A stretch of 64,000 nt of DNA, taken from positions 248,001-312,000 of the forward strand of contig NZ_CANLRG010000001.1 of the NCBI RefSeq assembly GCF_947493565.1. Direction: 5' to 3'. This document shows, in pieces, positions 7,301 to 17,088 of this stretch. The notes under the pieces were generated by a model. That model ran no database searches. It saw only the letters and a program-made list of their open reading frames with translations, and was not told the DNA's origin. A program made the position numbers and the translations under genes. This stretch comes from an uncultured Lutibacter sp. GTDB lineage: Bacteria > Bacteroidota > Bacteroidia > Flavobacteriales > Flavobacteriaceae. Within the stretch, counting starts at the first letter, position 1, and every line of letters begins with the position of its first letter.

Positions 7301-8193
7301 CCATAGTAATACCTTATTTTAAAATAACTTTTTTTAAAGAAACCTTAGATTCTTTAGCGAATCAAACTGATAAGCGATTTAATGTTTATATTGGCGATGA
7401 TGCAAGTCTTGAAGATCCAACAGAGTTATTAGAAAAATATAAAGGGCAATTTAATTTTGAATACCATAGATTTGAATCAAATTTAGGAAGTATTTCTTTA
7501 GTTAAACAATGGGAGCGTTGTATAGAACTTTTTAAAGATGAAGAGTGGATTATGATTTTAGGGGATGATGATAAACTTGGAGAAAATGTAGTTGAGTTAT
7601 TTTATAAAAATTTTAATATTTTTAACAAGAAATCCTATTTAATTCGGTTTGCAACTAAAGTTATTTTTCAAAAATCAAATACAATTTCGAATATTTTTAA
7701 ACATCCTATTTGGGAAAAGGAATCAACTTTTTTTTCACGACTCATTAAAAGTCAAACGAGAAGTTCTTTATCTGAATATATATTCTATAAATTAGTTTAT
7801 AAAAAATATGGTTTTAAAGATTATTATCTTGGTTGGGGTAGTGATTGTAATGCTTGTTTAGATTTTTCAGATGGAAAAAAAATATTTACAATTAATGATG
7901 CTATAGTCTATTTTAGGATATCGGATAAAAATATTTCAGGAAATAAAAAAGATTTGCTATTAAAAAATAATGCTAGTATTCAGTTATTTAAAGATATTAT
8001 TATTAATAAATTACATTTGTTTAACAAAATTGAAAAACTAGAAATATTAATGATTTATGAAGTAACTATAAAAAAATATAGAAAATTGAGCTTAAAAGAA
8101 TGGTTTTTTTTGTTTAAGAAATATATTTTGATTTTAAATTTTATTTCTATAATAAAATTTATAAGACGTTTTTTCATTAGTGTGATTAGTTAA
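7294..8193 (+). CDS. Glycosyltransferase family 2
   Basis: 299 residues, opening MLAIVIPYFKITFFKETLDS with IGDDAS (about 32-37) and LGDDDKLG as the metal-binding region. The start overlaps the stop of the previous gene by 7 bp, indicating translational coupling. The basic, aromatic C-terminus (KEWFFLFKKYILILNF) suggests peripheral membrane association, common for capsule transferases. Followed by a 91-bp AT-rich gap without features. Confidence 0.87.
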   Translation: MLAIVIPYFKITFFKETLDSLANQTDKRFNVYIGDDASLEDPTELLEKYKGQFNFEYHRFESNLGSISLVKQWERCIELFKDEEWIMILGDDDKLGENVVELFYKNFNIFNKKSYLIRFATKVIFQKSNTISNIFKHPIWEKESTFFSRLIKSQTRSSLSEYIFYKLVYKKYGFKDYYLGWGSDCNACLDFSDGKKIFTINDAIVYFRISDKNISGNKKDLLLKNNASIQLFKDIIINKLHLFNKIEKLEILMIYEVTIKKYRKLSLKEWFFLFKKYILILNFISIIKFIRRFFISVIS

Positions 8194-8284
8194 AAAATTA
8201 ATTTTTATTAGAAATTTTAAGACTATCTATTTTTAAAATAGATTTGTGGATTATTTATATTTTTAATTGATAATTTAAGAATTA

Positions 8285-9268
8285 ATGAAAAATTTGGAGT
8301 TAGCACCAATAGTACTTTTTACTTATAACCGTCCATTACATACAAGTCAATTATTAGACTCACTTGCTGCAAATACATTGGCCAAGGAAAGTGTTTTATA
8401 TGTTTTTTGTGATGGAGTAAAAGCAAATGTTTCAGATCAGATTTTGGAGAAAATCAAAAAAGTAAGAAATATTATAAAAAATGAAAATAGGTTTAAAAAA
8501 GTTATCATAACAATTCATGAACATAATCTAGGTTTAGCTAACTCAGTGATTAAAGGAGTTACAACTGTAATAAATAAATATAATAAAGTTATTGTATTGG
8601 AAGATGACCTAATACTTTCACCTTTTTTTTTGCAGTATATGAATGATTCGTTGAACAGATATGATGATAATTTTTCCGTTGGACAAATTGGAGCTTGTAA
8701 TTTCTTTGCTTGTGGGGAAAAATATCCTGATTATTTTTTTGTTTCGATACCTGACTGCTGGGGTTGGGCAACTTGGAGAAATCGTTGGGAACATTTTAAA
8801 TCAAATATTGAAGAACTCGAAGAGGAGTTAAATAAGGATAAAAATAAAATTAAAATTTTCAATGCATATGATTCTTTTGATTTTATGAATATGCTTAATC
8901 AACAAAAACTAGGCAAGATAAATTCTTGGGCTATCAGATGGCAGGCAGTTTGTGTTTTAAAAGGATGGTTAACATTATATCCTAACCCTTCAATGTCTAA
9001 TCATATCGAATCCGATGAAGCAACTCACGCAAATAAAAATATTATGCCACCTTTATGCTTAAATCTTCCCATTTTTAAATCAGTTAAAGTTATAGAGATA
9101 AAAAGTGTTATTAAAGCTTTAAAATTAGGTTATTCGGGGAAAGGGAATTATTTTGGTAAATTAAAAAGGCCATCCCTGAAAAAAAGAATAAAAAAAATAA
9201 TTAAAATATTTATTCCTTTATTTTTTACTGATTATTTGAAAAAATTAAAAAAATGGTTGAAATTATAA
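8285..9268 (+). CDS. GNT-I-like / GT2-type sugar transferase
   Basis: 327 residues. The N-terminus is APIVLFTYNRPLHTSQLLDS; then HEHNLGLANSVIKGV and VIVLEDDLILSPFF, where EDD is the metal-binding triad, followed by CWGWATWRNRW. This pattern matches bacterial proteins related to the GNT-I glycosyltransferase family often labelled sugar transferases in LPS/capsule loci. It ends 16 bp inside the following cupin gene. The very basic C-terminus (KRIKKIIKIF, KKLKKWLKL) probably contacts membrane lipid. Confidence 0.83.
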   Translation: MKNLELAPIVLFTYNRPLHTSQLLDSLAANTLAKESVLYVFCDGVKANVSDQILEKIKKVRNIIKNENRFKKVIITIHEHNLGLANSVIKGVTTVINKYNKVIVLEDDLILSPFFLQYMNDSLNRYDDNFSVGQIGACNFFACGEKYPDYFFVSIPDCWGWATWRNRWEHFKSNIEELEEELNKDKNKIKIFNAYDSFDFMNMLNQQKLGKINSWAIRWQAVCVLKGWLTLYPNPSMSNHIESDEATHANKNIMPPLCLNLPIFKSVKVIEIKSVIKALKLGYSGKGNYFGKLKRPSLKKRIKKIIKIFIPLFFTDYLKKLKKWLKL

Positions 9269-9678
9269 CTGAAAACAATTTACAATTAGCTATTATCATA
9301 AGATCTACTTATAGTAAAGAAGGTATTGAATTTTTTACTAATGATAGTGATTCACAACAATTAGGGTATATGAAAAGACCAAATGGTTATGTTATCGCAC
9401 CTCATCGACATAACTTAATTCCTAGAAAAGTACATTTAACTCAAGAAGTTTTATTTGTGAAAAAAGGTAAAGTTAGAGTGGATTTTTATGATAATAATCA
9501 AAATTATATTAAAAGTTCAATACTTTTTACAGGAGATGTTATTTTGCTTTCTAATGGTGGCCACGGTTTTAAAATGCTGGAAGTTACTGAAATGATAGAA
9601 GTAAAACAAGGACCATACTGCGGAGATGAAGATAAAGTTAGATTTTCAGCTATTGATGATAATAATATAATTTTTTAG
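9253..9678 (+). CDS. Cupin-fold protein, possible sugar-nucleotide isomerase/epimerase
   Basis: 141 residues with one cupin domain. Motif 1 carries H51, H53 and E65 (APHRHN...LTQEVLFVKKG) and motif 2 carries GD and H104 (GDVILLSNGGHGF), giving a complete metal-binding set. It is not clearly the FdtA/Tyl1a ketoisomerase subfamily by sequence. However, it is followed at once by an amino-sugar-type methyltransferase and a DegT aminotransferase, so a sugar-nucleotide isomerisation role is reasonable. It overlaps the previous gene by 16 bp and lies 3 bp before the next. Confidence 0.75.
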   Translation: MVEIITENNLQLAIIIRSTYSKEGIEFFTNDSDSQQLGYMKRPNGYVIAPHRHNLIPRKVHLTQEVLFVKKGKVRVDFYDNNQNYIKSSILFTGDVILLSNGGHGFKMLEVTEMIEVKQGPYCGDEDKVRFSAIDDNNIIF

Positions 9679-9681
9679 TAA

Positions 9682-10431
9682 ATGTCAAATTTTAAAAATT
9701 ACAGTAAGTATTACGATCTTTTATACAAAGACAAAAACTACGAGGCAGAAAGTCAATATGTTGTGAATAAAATTAAAGAATATTTTCCTAAAGCAAAGCA
9801 AATTATAGATTTGGGATCTGGAAGTGGTGCACATGCTAAATATTTTTGCAAAGAAGGCTATTCAGTTATAGGTATCGAAAAAAGTGAACAAATGTTATTG
9901 TTATCAAAAGAGAAACAAATAAAAGGTTTTAAGGCATTTAAGGGAGATATTTCAAACTACAATTTAAGCCAAAAATTTGATGTTGCTATTTCTTTGTTTC
10001 ATGTAATTTCATATTTAAATGAAAATGATGCTGTTATAAATTGTTTTAAAACTACTTATAATCAATTAAATAAAAATGGAATTTTTATATTTGATGTTTG
10101 GTATACGCCAGCAGTTTATCATCAAAAGCCTAACACAAAAATTAAGCGCTTTAGTAATGATCAAATTGATATAGTTAGAATATCTGAATCGAGAATAATT
10201 ACTAATAAAAATTTGGTAGAAGTTGATTTTCAAGTTCTAATTATAGATAAGATGACTTCTAAAACTGAAAAAATAAAAGAAAAACACATAATGAGACATT
10301 TTTCAATACCAGAAATTAAAATTTTGGCAGAATTAACGGGGTTTGAAGTGTTGTGTGTTGAAGAATTTTTAACAGGCAAGTCGCCAAGTGAGAATACTTG
10401 GGGCGTATGCTTTCTATTAAAAAAGATATAA
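9682..10431 (+). CDS. SAM-dependent methyltransferase, amino-sugar N-methyltransferase-like
   Basis: 249 residues, class I Rossmann methyltransferase. The SAM motif is IIDLGSGSG (41-49), preceded by KYYDLLYKDKNYEAE and followed by FDVAISLFHVISYL and FIFDVWYTPAVYHQ. That combination resembles the DesVI/TylM1 family, which N,N-dimethylates amino groups on dTDP-amino sugars. With the aminotransferase 2 bp downstream, N-methylation of a freshly made amino sugar is the best guess; O-methylation cannot be excluded. Confidence 0.8.
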   Translation: MSNFKNYSKYYDLLYKDKNYEAESQYVVNKIKEYFPKAKQIIDLGSGSGAHAKYFCKEGYSVIGIEKSEQMLLLSKEKQIKGFKAFKGDISNYNLSQKFDVAISLFHVISYLNENDAVINCFKTTYNQLNKNGIFIFDVWYTPAVYHQKPNTKIKRFSNDQIDIVRISESRIITNKNLVEVDFQVLIIDKMTSKTEKIKEKHIMRHFSIPEIKILAELTGFEVLCVEEFLTGKSPSENTWGVCFLLKKI

Positions 10432-10433
10432 TT

Positions 10434-11531
10434 ATGATTCCGGTAAATAAGCCATTAATGATAGGCAATGAGTTAAAGTATGTAAGAGAATGCATTGAAA
10501 CTGGTTGGGTGTCAAGTGAAGGTCCTTTCGTAAATAAATTTGAGAATGATTTTTCAAAATATATAGGGAAAAAATATGGGACTGCAGTTTCAAATGGGTC
10601 AGCAGCATTAGATATTGCAGTTCAGGCTTTATGTATAGGTAAGGGTGATGAAGTTATAATGCCGACATTTACGATTATTTCGCCAGCATTTTCTGTATTA
10701 AGGGCAGGAGCAATACCAGTATTAATTGAAACAGATGAATCTACTTGGAATATGGATGTAAATGTCATTGAATCTAAAATTACTTTAAAAACTAAAGCAA
10801 TTATTGTAGTTCATATTTATGGATTGCCTGTAGATATGGATCCAATTTTAGAATTATGTAGAAAGTATAATTTATTTTTAATTGAAGATGCCGCAGAAGT
10901 GCATGGGCAAACCTATAAAGGTAAAATGTGTGGCTCTTTTGGTGATATTGCTATTTTTAGTTTTTACCCTAATAAACACATCACAAGCGGTGAAGGTGGA
11001 ATGTTATTAACAAATGACGAAAATCTAGATAAAAAAGCAAAAAAATTAAGAAATTTAGCGTTTGAGACAGAAGGTCGACGTTTTATACATAATGAATTTG
11101 GTTGGAATTATAGAATGACTAATCTTCAAGCAGCATTAGGAGTAGCACAATTAGAAAACATTAATTATCATATTCAAAGAAAAAGAGACATAGGTAAGCA
11201 GTATTTGATAGGGTTAAAAGATTTAAAAGGATTTCAACTTCCAAAAGAAAAAACACCATATGCCGATAATATATTTTGGGTTTTCGGTCTAGTTGCTGAA
11301 AGTGAAGAACGACAAAAAGAAACAATAAAAAAATTAAATATTTCTAAGATTGGTACTAGACCATTTTTTTGGTGTATGCACGAACAGCCAGTATTTAAAA
11401 AAATGGGATTATTTAAAAATGATGTTTATCCGATAAGTGAAAAACTAGCGAGAAACGGATTTTATATTCCAAGTGGCCTTGGTATAACTGATGAGGAAGT
11501 AGCAAAGGTTATAAGTAAACTTCATGAATAA
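10434..11531 (+). CDS. DegT/DnrJ/EryC1-type sugar aminotransferase (perosamine-synthase-like)
   Basis: PLP-dependent transaminase acting on a keto-sugar nucleotide. Starting at ATG 10434 (MIPVNKPLMIGNELKYV) gives 365 residues and a 2-bp gap to the methyltransferase; the ATG at 10398 would overlap it for no gain. PLP-contacting E-D-A-A-E is near 151-155. The Schiff-base lysine is K181 in YPNKHITSGEGGM. The HITSGEGG form is typical of enzymes aminating C4 (PerA/RfbE, ArnB) and not of C3 enzymes. Gmd upstream makes the substrate for GDP-perosamine, so that is the leading candidate product. Confidence 0.88.
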   Translation: MIPVNKPLMIGNELKYVRECIETGWVSSEGPFVNKFENDFSKYIGKKYGTAVSNGSAALDIAVQALCIGKGDEVIMPTFTIISPAFSVLRAGAIPVLIETDESTWNMDVNVIESKITLKTKAIIVVHIYGLPVDMDPILELCRKYNLFLIEDAAEVHGQTYKGKMCGSFGDIAIFSFYPNKHITSGEGGMLLTNDENLDKKAKKLRNLAFETEGRRFIHNEFGWNYRMTNLQAALGVAQLENINYHIQRKRDIGKQYLIGLKDLKGFQLPKEKTPYADNIFWVFGLVAESEERQKETIKKLNISKIGTRPFFWCMHEQPVFKKMGLFKNDVYPISEKLARNGFYIPSGLGITDEEVAKVISKLHE

Positions 11532-11537
11532 TTTGTA

Positions 11538-12806
11538 ATGAAGAGAAAAATTGCAATTATTTTTTGGGATGGATGGTTAGACGTTTCTCCAACATTACAA
11601 TATTTAATAAATAAACTAAATGAGTTTAATTTTGAGGTTGATGTTTTTATTAAGGATGATAATGAGTTTACGCTAGATTCTATAAATGATTTTGAAAAAG
11701 TAGGTATTAATTTTATAAGAATTAAAACTATAAATGGTCATAATTTTTTATATTTTTTCCTTTACTTTTTAAGAAAAATTAAATTATTCAATGTTATATT
11801 TTTAAATAAAATTATTAATAAAATCATTCTAAAGATACTGCAAAAATTAGAATATTATAGAATACAATGTTTTGCAAAAGCTATTTTCAAATATGAAAAA
11901 AAGTTTAATTTGATTTTTTGTGTTGATGCAATAAGTCTTTATTTACTAGATCAAAGTAAGCTTAAATACAATAGTTTGTACTATTTATCACTTGAATTGG
12001 GGGAAACCCCAAAGCATGTATCTTCAAGTTTAAAAAATAAAATTTTGAGTAATGAAAAAAAATATTTTAAAGAAATAATAGAATATACTATAATACAGGA
12101 TACATATCGTTGGAAAGCTTTAAAAAGACATATTGGTATTGAGAGTAATAAAATGTTAGAGTTACCTAATTCAACAAATTTTATAAACGAAATTGAAAAA
12201 AAATATTTGAATAATTTCTTTTTAGAAAATTTTAATCTTGAGCGAGATACAAAAATTGTTTTAAGTGCAGGAATGATTTCAAAAAATGTATGTAGTATTG
12301 AAATTGCGGAGGCTATAGGCAATTATAATTTTAAAGATAAAGTAAAAATTATTTTTCATGATAGAATAATAAAAAATCAAAATCAAGCATATTTGAGTGA
12401 TGTAATTTTAAAGGGTAAGAATAATTTAATTATATCAAATAAAGCGGTAAAATTTAATGAATTATACAAAATATTTTCTTCTGCACATATTGGTTTAGCA
12501 ATTTATAATGGTAATATAAGTGATAATTATAAATTTATGGCTGGTGCATCGGGGAAATTATATCAGTATTTAAAATTTGGATTACCTGTAATTACTTCAA
12601 ATTTACCAGGTTTTAAAGAATTAGTATTAGAGAACAATATAGGTCTCGTTATAACAGACCCAAATGAAATACCTATTGCAGTTGAAAAAATATTTAATAA
12701 TTATAGTTTTTATAGAAGTAATGTATTAACTGTTTTCAATAATAAGCTAAAAATTGATATTTTTTTAAATAGAATTATTGAACAAATAAATATTAGTATT
12801 CAATAA
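11538..12806 (+). CDS. Glycosyltransferase, GT-B fold (GT4-like)
   Basis: 422 residues. The C-terminal half carries the GT4-like donor-binding pattern: VLSAGMIS, then GLAIYNGN...MAGASGKLYQYLKFGLPVITSNLPGFKELV, including the conserved glutamate-bearing loop. The N-terminal half begins KRKIAIIFWDGWLDVSPTL and is poorly conserved and lysine/phenylalanine-rich. It starts 6 bp after the aminotransferase. Confidence 0.83.
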   Translation: MKRKIAIIFWDGWLDVSPTLQYLINKLNEFNFEVDVFIKDDNEFTLDSINDFEKVGINFIRIKTINGHNFLYFFLYFLRKIKLFNVIFLNKIINKIILKILQKLEYYRIQCFAKAIFKYEKKFNLIFCVDAISLYLLDQSKLKYNSLYYLSLELGETPKHVSSSLKNKILSNEKKYFKEIIEYTIIQDTYRWKALKRHIGIESNKMLELPNSTNFINEIEKKYLNNFFLENFNLERDTKIVLSAGMISKNVCSIEIAEAIGNYNFKDKVKIIFHDRIIKNQNQAYLSDVILKGKNNLIISNKAVKFNELYKIFSSAHIGLAIYNGNISDNYKFMAGASGKLYQYLKFGLPVITSNLPGFKELVLENNIGLVITDPNEIPIAVEKIFNNYSFYRSNVLTVFNNKLKIDIFLNRIIEQINISIQ

Positions 12807-12848
12807 ATTATTTTATTAAAAATAAATATTTATTTAAAATTTTATTTT

Positions 12849-13622
12849 ATGAATTTAAGTCTTTCTATAATTTCGATTAATTTTAATAACTCTAAAGGAT
12901 TAAATAAAACAATAGATAGTGTGTTAGCTCAACAATGGAGAAATTTTGAATATTTAGTAATTGATGGAGGCTCAACAGATGAAAGTATTCCTATTATTAA
13001 GGCAAATGAAAAGCATATAGATTACTGGGTAAGCGAAAAAGATTCAGGTATCTTTAATGCCATGAATAAAGGTATAAAAAAAGCTAAGGGCAATTATTTA
13101 TTGTTTTTAAATAGTGGTGATGTATTAAATGGGTCAACAGCTTTGCTTGATTTTATAAAGCATCCTAATTTTAAAGGCGATATTATTTATGGTGATTATG
13201 TATTTGAAAATGGCCAAAAAATATACCCCGATGAATTAACTCCGCTATTTTTTGTTAAATCATCTTTGCCGCATCAAAGCACATTATTTAAAAGATCAGT
13301 ATTTGAAGAGATGGGCTTGTATAATGAATCATATAAAATTGCGGCCGATCGCGCATTTTATATTGCTTGTTTTTTAAGTTCAAAGTATCATTTTAACCAC
13401 ATTAATTATCCTTTAACAAAATACGATTTAACGGGTTTGAGTAATAATCCTGAATTTAGGATATTAAAAAAGCAAGAAGATAAAAGTATTTTGAAAGCAT
13501 ATTATGGTGTTTTTTATATCGACTATAAAAAGCTTTTAGAATTAGAACAAGAACTAGGACTACTTAAGCGGGCAACTTTTAAAGGAATTGTTAAAAGAAT
13601 TAAAAAAAGGCTTAAACTATAA
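12849..13622 (+). CDS. Glycosyltransferase family 2 (WcaA/WfgS-like)
   Basis: 257 residues. It opens LSIISINFNNSKGLNKTIDS, with DGGSTDES, EKDSGIFNAMNKGI and LNSGD, the same subfamily as the gene at 4632. HQSTLFKRSVFEEMGLY and AADRAFYI complete the acceptor-side signature. It shares one base with the next gene (TAATG). Confidence 0.9.
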   Translation: MNLSLSIISINFNNSKGLNKTIDSVLAQQWRNFEYLVIDGGSTDESIPIIKANEKHIDYWVSEKDSGIFNAMNKGIKKAKGNYLLFLNSGDVLNGSTALLDFIKHPNFKGDIIYGDYVFENGQKIYPDELTPLFFVKSSLPHQSTLFKRSVFEEMGLYNESYKIAADRAFYIACFLSSKYHFNHINYPLTKYDLTGLSNNPEFRILKKQEDKSILKAYYGVFYIDYKKLLELEQELGLLKRATFKGIVKRIKKRLKL

Positions 13623-14515
13623 TGAATCAATCCCCATTAGTAAGTGTTATAATTCCTACTTATAATAGAACTTCCTATTTAAGAGAAACATTAAATAGTG
13701 TAGTTAACCAAAGCTATTCCAATATAGAAATTATAGTGATAGATGATGGGTCTTCTAATGATGATTCAAAATTACTATGTACACAATTTGAGAAAGTAAC
13801 CTATATAAAAATAACCAATAGTGGAGGACCTGCTAAACCGCGCAACACAGGTATAAAAGCTGCTAAAGGAAAATATATTGCTTTTGTTGATGATGATGAT
13901 TTATGGTTGCCAAACAAAGTAGAACAGCAGGTAACTGTTTTAGAAAAAAATGCAGATTTTGGATTGGCTCATGGCTATTGTGAATTGATTGATGAAAATA
14001 GTTTGCCCTTAAATGAAATTGTTGGTAAGCCGGGGAAGCCTGATGTAAAACATGGAGATGTGTCATTAAAAATGATAGGCAACTGGACATTAATGACTTC
14101 TTCAGTATTATTAAGAAAAGAATTGATTGACCAAGTAGGATTTTTTAATGAGGTTATGCCGCCTGCAGGTGAAGATGTAGAGTTTTGGGTAAGGTGTTCA
14201 TTTAAAACAAAATTCTATTTTTTAAACCAACCTTTGGTTTACTATAGAAAACACAATAATAATATATCTGCAAGTAATCAAAACTATGTAAAGTTACCAT
14301 TATATTTAAAGAATGTATTAATTTTAAACAGAAATTCAAAAACCATTTCAAGAATACAATATAAAAATTTATTGAGTAACTTATGTAAAATGCAATTAAA
14401 ATCATTTAAACACCATAAGTTACTAAATGTCAAACAGTTGTTTTTACTGGACTCCATTTGGTTTTTACGTTTTGAAAATTTAAAATGGTTGTTATTTCAT
14501 AAAATACTTAAATAA
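13622..14515 (+). CDS. Glycosyltransferase family 2
   Basis: 297 residues. SVIIPTYNRTSYLRETLNS, DDGSSNDDS, GGPAKPRNTGIKAAKG and FVDDDDLW give a textbook GT2 domain; GEDVEFWVRCSF is the conserved late motif. Translationally coupled to the previous gene through TAATG. Followed by 8 bp and another transferase. Confidence 0.92.
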   Translation: MNQSPLVSVIIPTYNRTSYLRETLNSVVNQSYSNIEIIVIDDGSSNDDSKLLCTQFEKVTYIKITNSGGPAKPRNTGIKAAKGKYIAFVDDDDLWLPNKVEQQVTVLEKNADFGLAHGYCELIDENSLPLNEIVGKPGKPDVKHGDVSLKMIGNWTLMTSSVLLRKELIDQVGFFNEVMPPAGEDVEFWVRCSFKTKFYFLNQPLVYYRKHNNNISASNQNYVKLPLYLKNVLILNRNSKTISRIQYKNLLSNLCKMQLKSFKHHKLLNVKQLFLLDSIWFLRFENLKWLLFHKILK

Positions 14516-14523
14516 AAGTAGCT

Positions 14524-15540
14524 ATGCGGATTGGTACAAACCCAAATAAAGACCAAAAAATTAAAAACAATTATTACCATAGAATAATTGTACCCGTTTG
14601 CGTTCCACATTTAGAGGGCTATTTTAAGGATGGTTTAAAAATTACTGCTTTATGTTTAGAATCTTTAATTAAAACTATCCATAACCAAAGCGCCCTAACG
14701 GTAATTAATAATGGCAGTTGTACCGAAGTAACCAACTATTTACAAAAGTTATATATTTCAGGAAAATTAGACCAATTAATTCATCATAAAGAAAATTTAG
14801 GAAAAATTGATGCCGTAATTCCTGTTGCCAAAACTTCAGAAGAGCCTTTAATAACCATTACAGATGGAGATGTGCTGTTTAAAAAAAACTGGATTCATGC
14901 TGTTGAAGATGTGTTTAATTATTTTCCTGAAGCTGGTATGGTTTCACCGGTTCCACATGGTACCGTTTATGGCAACTATACTGCAAATACCTTGTTTGAT
15001 GGTGCACTAAAAAATATGTTAACCTTTCAACAACTGAATTTAGCGCAAGAAATGCTATTGTTTGCCAAAAGTATTGGCAAAGAAAAAAGCATGTATAAAA
15101 AACAAATTAGGTTGCAGTACCAATTAACAGTAAAACGAAAAAACCAATCGGCAGTTGTGGGTTGCGGACATTTTGTTTCAACATTGAGAAAGGAAGTATT
15201 TGACTTTTCACCCAACAAAAAAAGTAGATTGGCCTATTCAAGTGATGCCGATAGGTACTATATTGATATACCCGTTGAAAAAGCCAAACTTTGGCGTTTG
15301 GCTACCGTAAAAAACTATGCCTATCATATGGGAAATTGCATAGAAAACTGGATGGTTGAAATTGTTGAAACTGAGCAAACCAATACGGTAACACCAACTT
15401 ACAATTTTGGCAAATCAAAAAAAATACAATTGCCCTATAAGCTTAAAGCTTTAATAATAAACAAATTGGTGTTGAACAAAATAGTAAAACCCAAACTGTT
15501 TAAAATATGGGGGTTAAAACAAGGTTATTATGAGTACTAA
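14524..15540 (+). CDS. GT2-like glycosyltransferase
   Basis: 338 residues. HRIIVPVCVPHLEGYFKDGL, VINNGSCTEV, HKENLGKIDAV and the metal-binding ITDGDVLF identify a GT-A fold enzyme, although the spacing differs from ordinary GT2 members. A segment around 200-235 (VVGCGHFVSTLRKEVF) probably forms the acceptor site. It overlaps the following sulfotransferase gene by 11 bp. Confidence 0.83.
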   Translation: MRIGTNPNKDQKIKNNYYHRIIVPVCVPHLEGYFKDGLKITALCLESLIKTIHNQSALTVINNGSCTEVTNYLQKLYISGKLDQLIHHKENLGKIDAVIPVAKTSEEPLITITDGDVLFKKNWIHAVEDVFNYFPEAGMVSPVPHGTVYGNYTANTLFDGALKNMLTFQQLNLAQEMLLFAKSIGKEKSMYKKQIRLQYQLTVKRKNQSAVVGCGHFVSTLRKEVFDFSPNKKSRLAYSSDADRYYIDIPVEKAKLWRLATVKNYAYHMGNCIENWMVEIVETEQTNTVTPTYNFGKSKKIQLPYKLKALIINKLVLNKIVKPKLFKIWGLKQGYYEY

Positions 15541-16447
15541 GTACAAAAATATAGTGGTAACTGGTTCACATCGATCTGGTTCTACTTGGATAGGAAAAGT
15601 AATTTCAACAAATAAAAAAGTTGATGTTATAATGGAACCATTTAATTTAAATCTTAACAAAGTTGAACGCCTAAAAAGACCTAAATTAAACCACTGGTTT
15701 TTAAAAATTGATAAAAACAGTCTGAATAATGATATAACCAACGCACAAAAACTAATTAATTATTATATAAATTTTAAGCTTACAACATTTCCTTTTCATT
15801 GTTTTAAAACCTATGAGAATCATTCTTTTATACAATCTTTTATAAAAAGATTAAAAAAGTCGTTGCGTCCGGTAAAAATGTTTAAAGATCCCATTGCTTT
15901 GTTTAGCATACCTTGGTTGGCAAAAGAATTTGATATGTTGCCTATTGTTATTATTAGACATCCTGCAGCTTTTGCTCTTAGTATAAAAGAGAAAAATTGG
16001 TGGTTTGATTTTGACAATTTGCTAAATCAGCCTCATTTTTTTGAAGGAGAATTAGCTCATTTAAAAGAGGAGGTTACAGCTTATAAATCATCAAAAAAGA
16101 AAGAAGATATTATTACAAATGCCGCTTTAATTTGGAAAGTAATATACACACAAGTGGCATATTATCAAAGTATATACCCCCAATGGTTATATGTGAAACA
16201 CGAAGCACTATCGTTAAACCCAGTAGTGGAATTTCAGAAAATATTTGATTATATTGGTTTGGAATTAAACAGCAAAACAGTTGATTATATTAAAAAATCA
16301 ACCCAATCTAAAGAAGAATTAGAACATGCCAGAAATTCGAAAGAAAATGCCTATAAATGGGAAAATAAATTAAGCAATCAAGAAATTGAAAAGGTGTTAT
16401 GTATTACAAAACCCGTGTATGAATTATTTTATAAACCCGAGTTATGA
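15530..16447 (+). CDS. Sulfotransferase (PAPS-dependent), polysaccharide-modifying
   Basis: 305 residues. The 5'-phosphosulfate binding loop is TGSHRSGSTWIGK (11-23) and the 3'-phosphate loop is PIVIIRHPAAFALSIKEK (about 142-159). These two motifs define PAPS-dependent sulfotransferases. Start ATG 15530 overlaps the previous gene; the end overlaps the acyltransferase gene by 4 bp (ATGA). Its placement among glycosyltransferases means a sugar hydroxyl is the likely acceptor. No PAPS-forming genes are in this window. Confidence 0.88.
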   Translation: MSTKYKNIVVTGSHRSGSTWIGKVISTNKKVDVIMEPFNLNLNKVERLKRPKLNHWFLKIDKNSLNNDITNAQKLINYYINFKLTTFPFHCFKTYENHSFIQSFIKRLKKSLRPVKMFKDPIALFSIPWLAKEFDMLPIVIIRHPAAFALSIKEKNWWFDFDNLLNQPHFFEGELAHLKEEVTAYKSSKKKEDIITNAALIWKVIYTQVAYYQSIYPQWLYVKHEALSLNPVVEFQKIFDYIGLELNSKTVDYIKKSTQSKEELEHARNSKENAYKWENKLSNQEIEKVLCITKPVYELFYKPEL

Positions 16448-17088
16448 TTTTTAATAAATTATTGTATTATTTGTTTGAAAGAGCCAACAATTATACCCGC
16501 AAAATGCAACAAGATAAAGTTATGGTTACCGGGTTTGTAAAAGGACTGCAACAGGTTCAATTTGAAGGGAATAATGGAGTTTTATCTAACTGTAATTTTA
16601 ATGGTAATATTAAAGTTGGTTTTGGGACTACGTTTAGTATGCATAATTTAATTCATGGTACTATTGAAATTGGAAAATATTGCCAATTTGCACCTTATGC
16701 ATCAATAAATACTTTCAATCATCCAACAAATCACCTTACAACGTATATAAATAAGCGTTTGTTAAGTGGAAAAATGGCTAACTACAAAACAAATAAAAAA
16801 AGCATAATTGGAAATGATGTTTGGATTGGTAAAAATGTTATTATTCTTGGGGGTGTAAATATTGGTAATGGAGCCATTATTGCCTCAGGTGCTGTTGTGA
16901 CAAAAGATGTTCCTGCTTATCACATAGTTGGAGGTGTTCCAGCAAAAATAATAAAGAAAAGGTTTTCAGATAAGTTAATTAATGAATTACAAGAATTAAA
17001 ATGGTGGGATAAAACTGAAAAAGAAATTGAAGAAATTAAAACATTGTTTTATAAAAATCTTACTCACTCAAAATCTATATATGAATAA
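16444..17088 (+). CDS. Hexapeptide-repeat acyltransferase
   Basis: 214 residues with a left-handed beta-helix domain: repeats such as VWIGKNVIILGG, VNIGNGAIIASGAVV and the closing TKDVPAYHIVGGVPAKIIK, as in NodL/CatB/WbbJ-type acetyltransferases. A conserved FNHPTN histidine (around residue 96) is a candidate catalytic base. It probably O-acetylates a sugar of the polysaccharide. Its 3' end overlaps the next gene by 8 bp. Confidence 0.88.
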   Translation: MIFNKLLYYLFERANNYTRKMQQDKVMVTGFVKGLQQVQFEGNNGVLSNCNFNGNIKVGFGTTFSMHNLIHGTIEIGKYCQFAPYASINTFNHPTNHLTTYINKRLLSGKMANYKTNKKSIIGNDVWIGKNVIILGGVNIGNGAIIASGAVVTKDVPAYHIVGGVPAKIIKKRFSDKLINELQELKWWDKTEKEIEEIKTLFYKNLTHSKSIYE

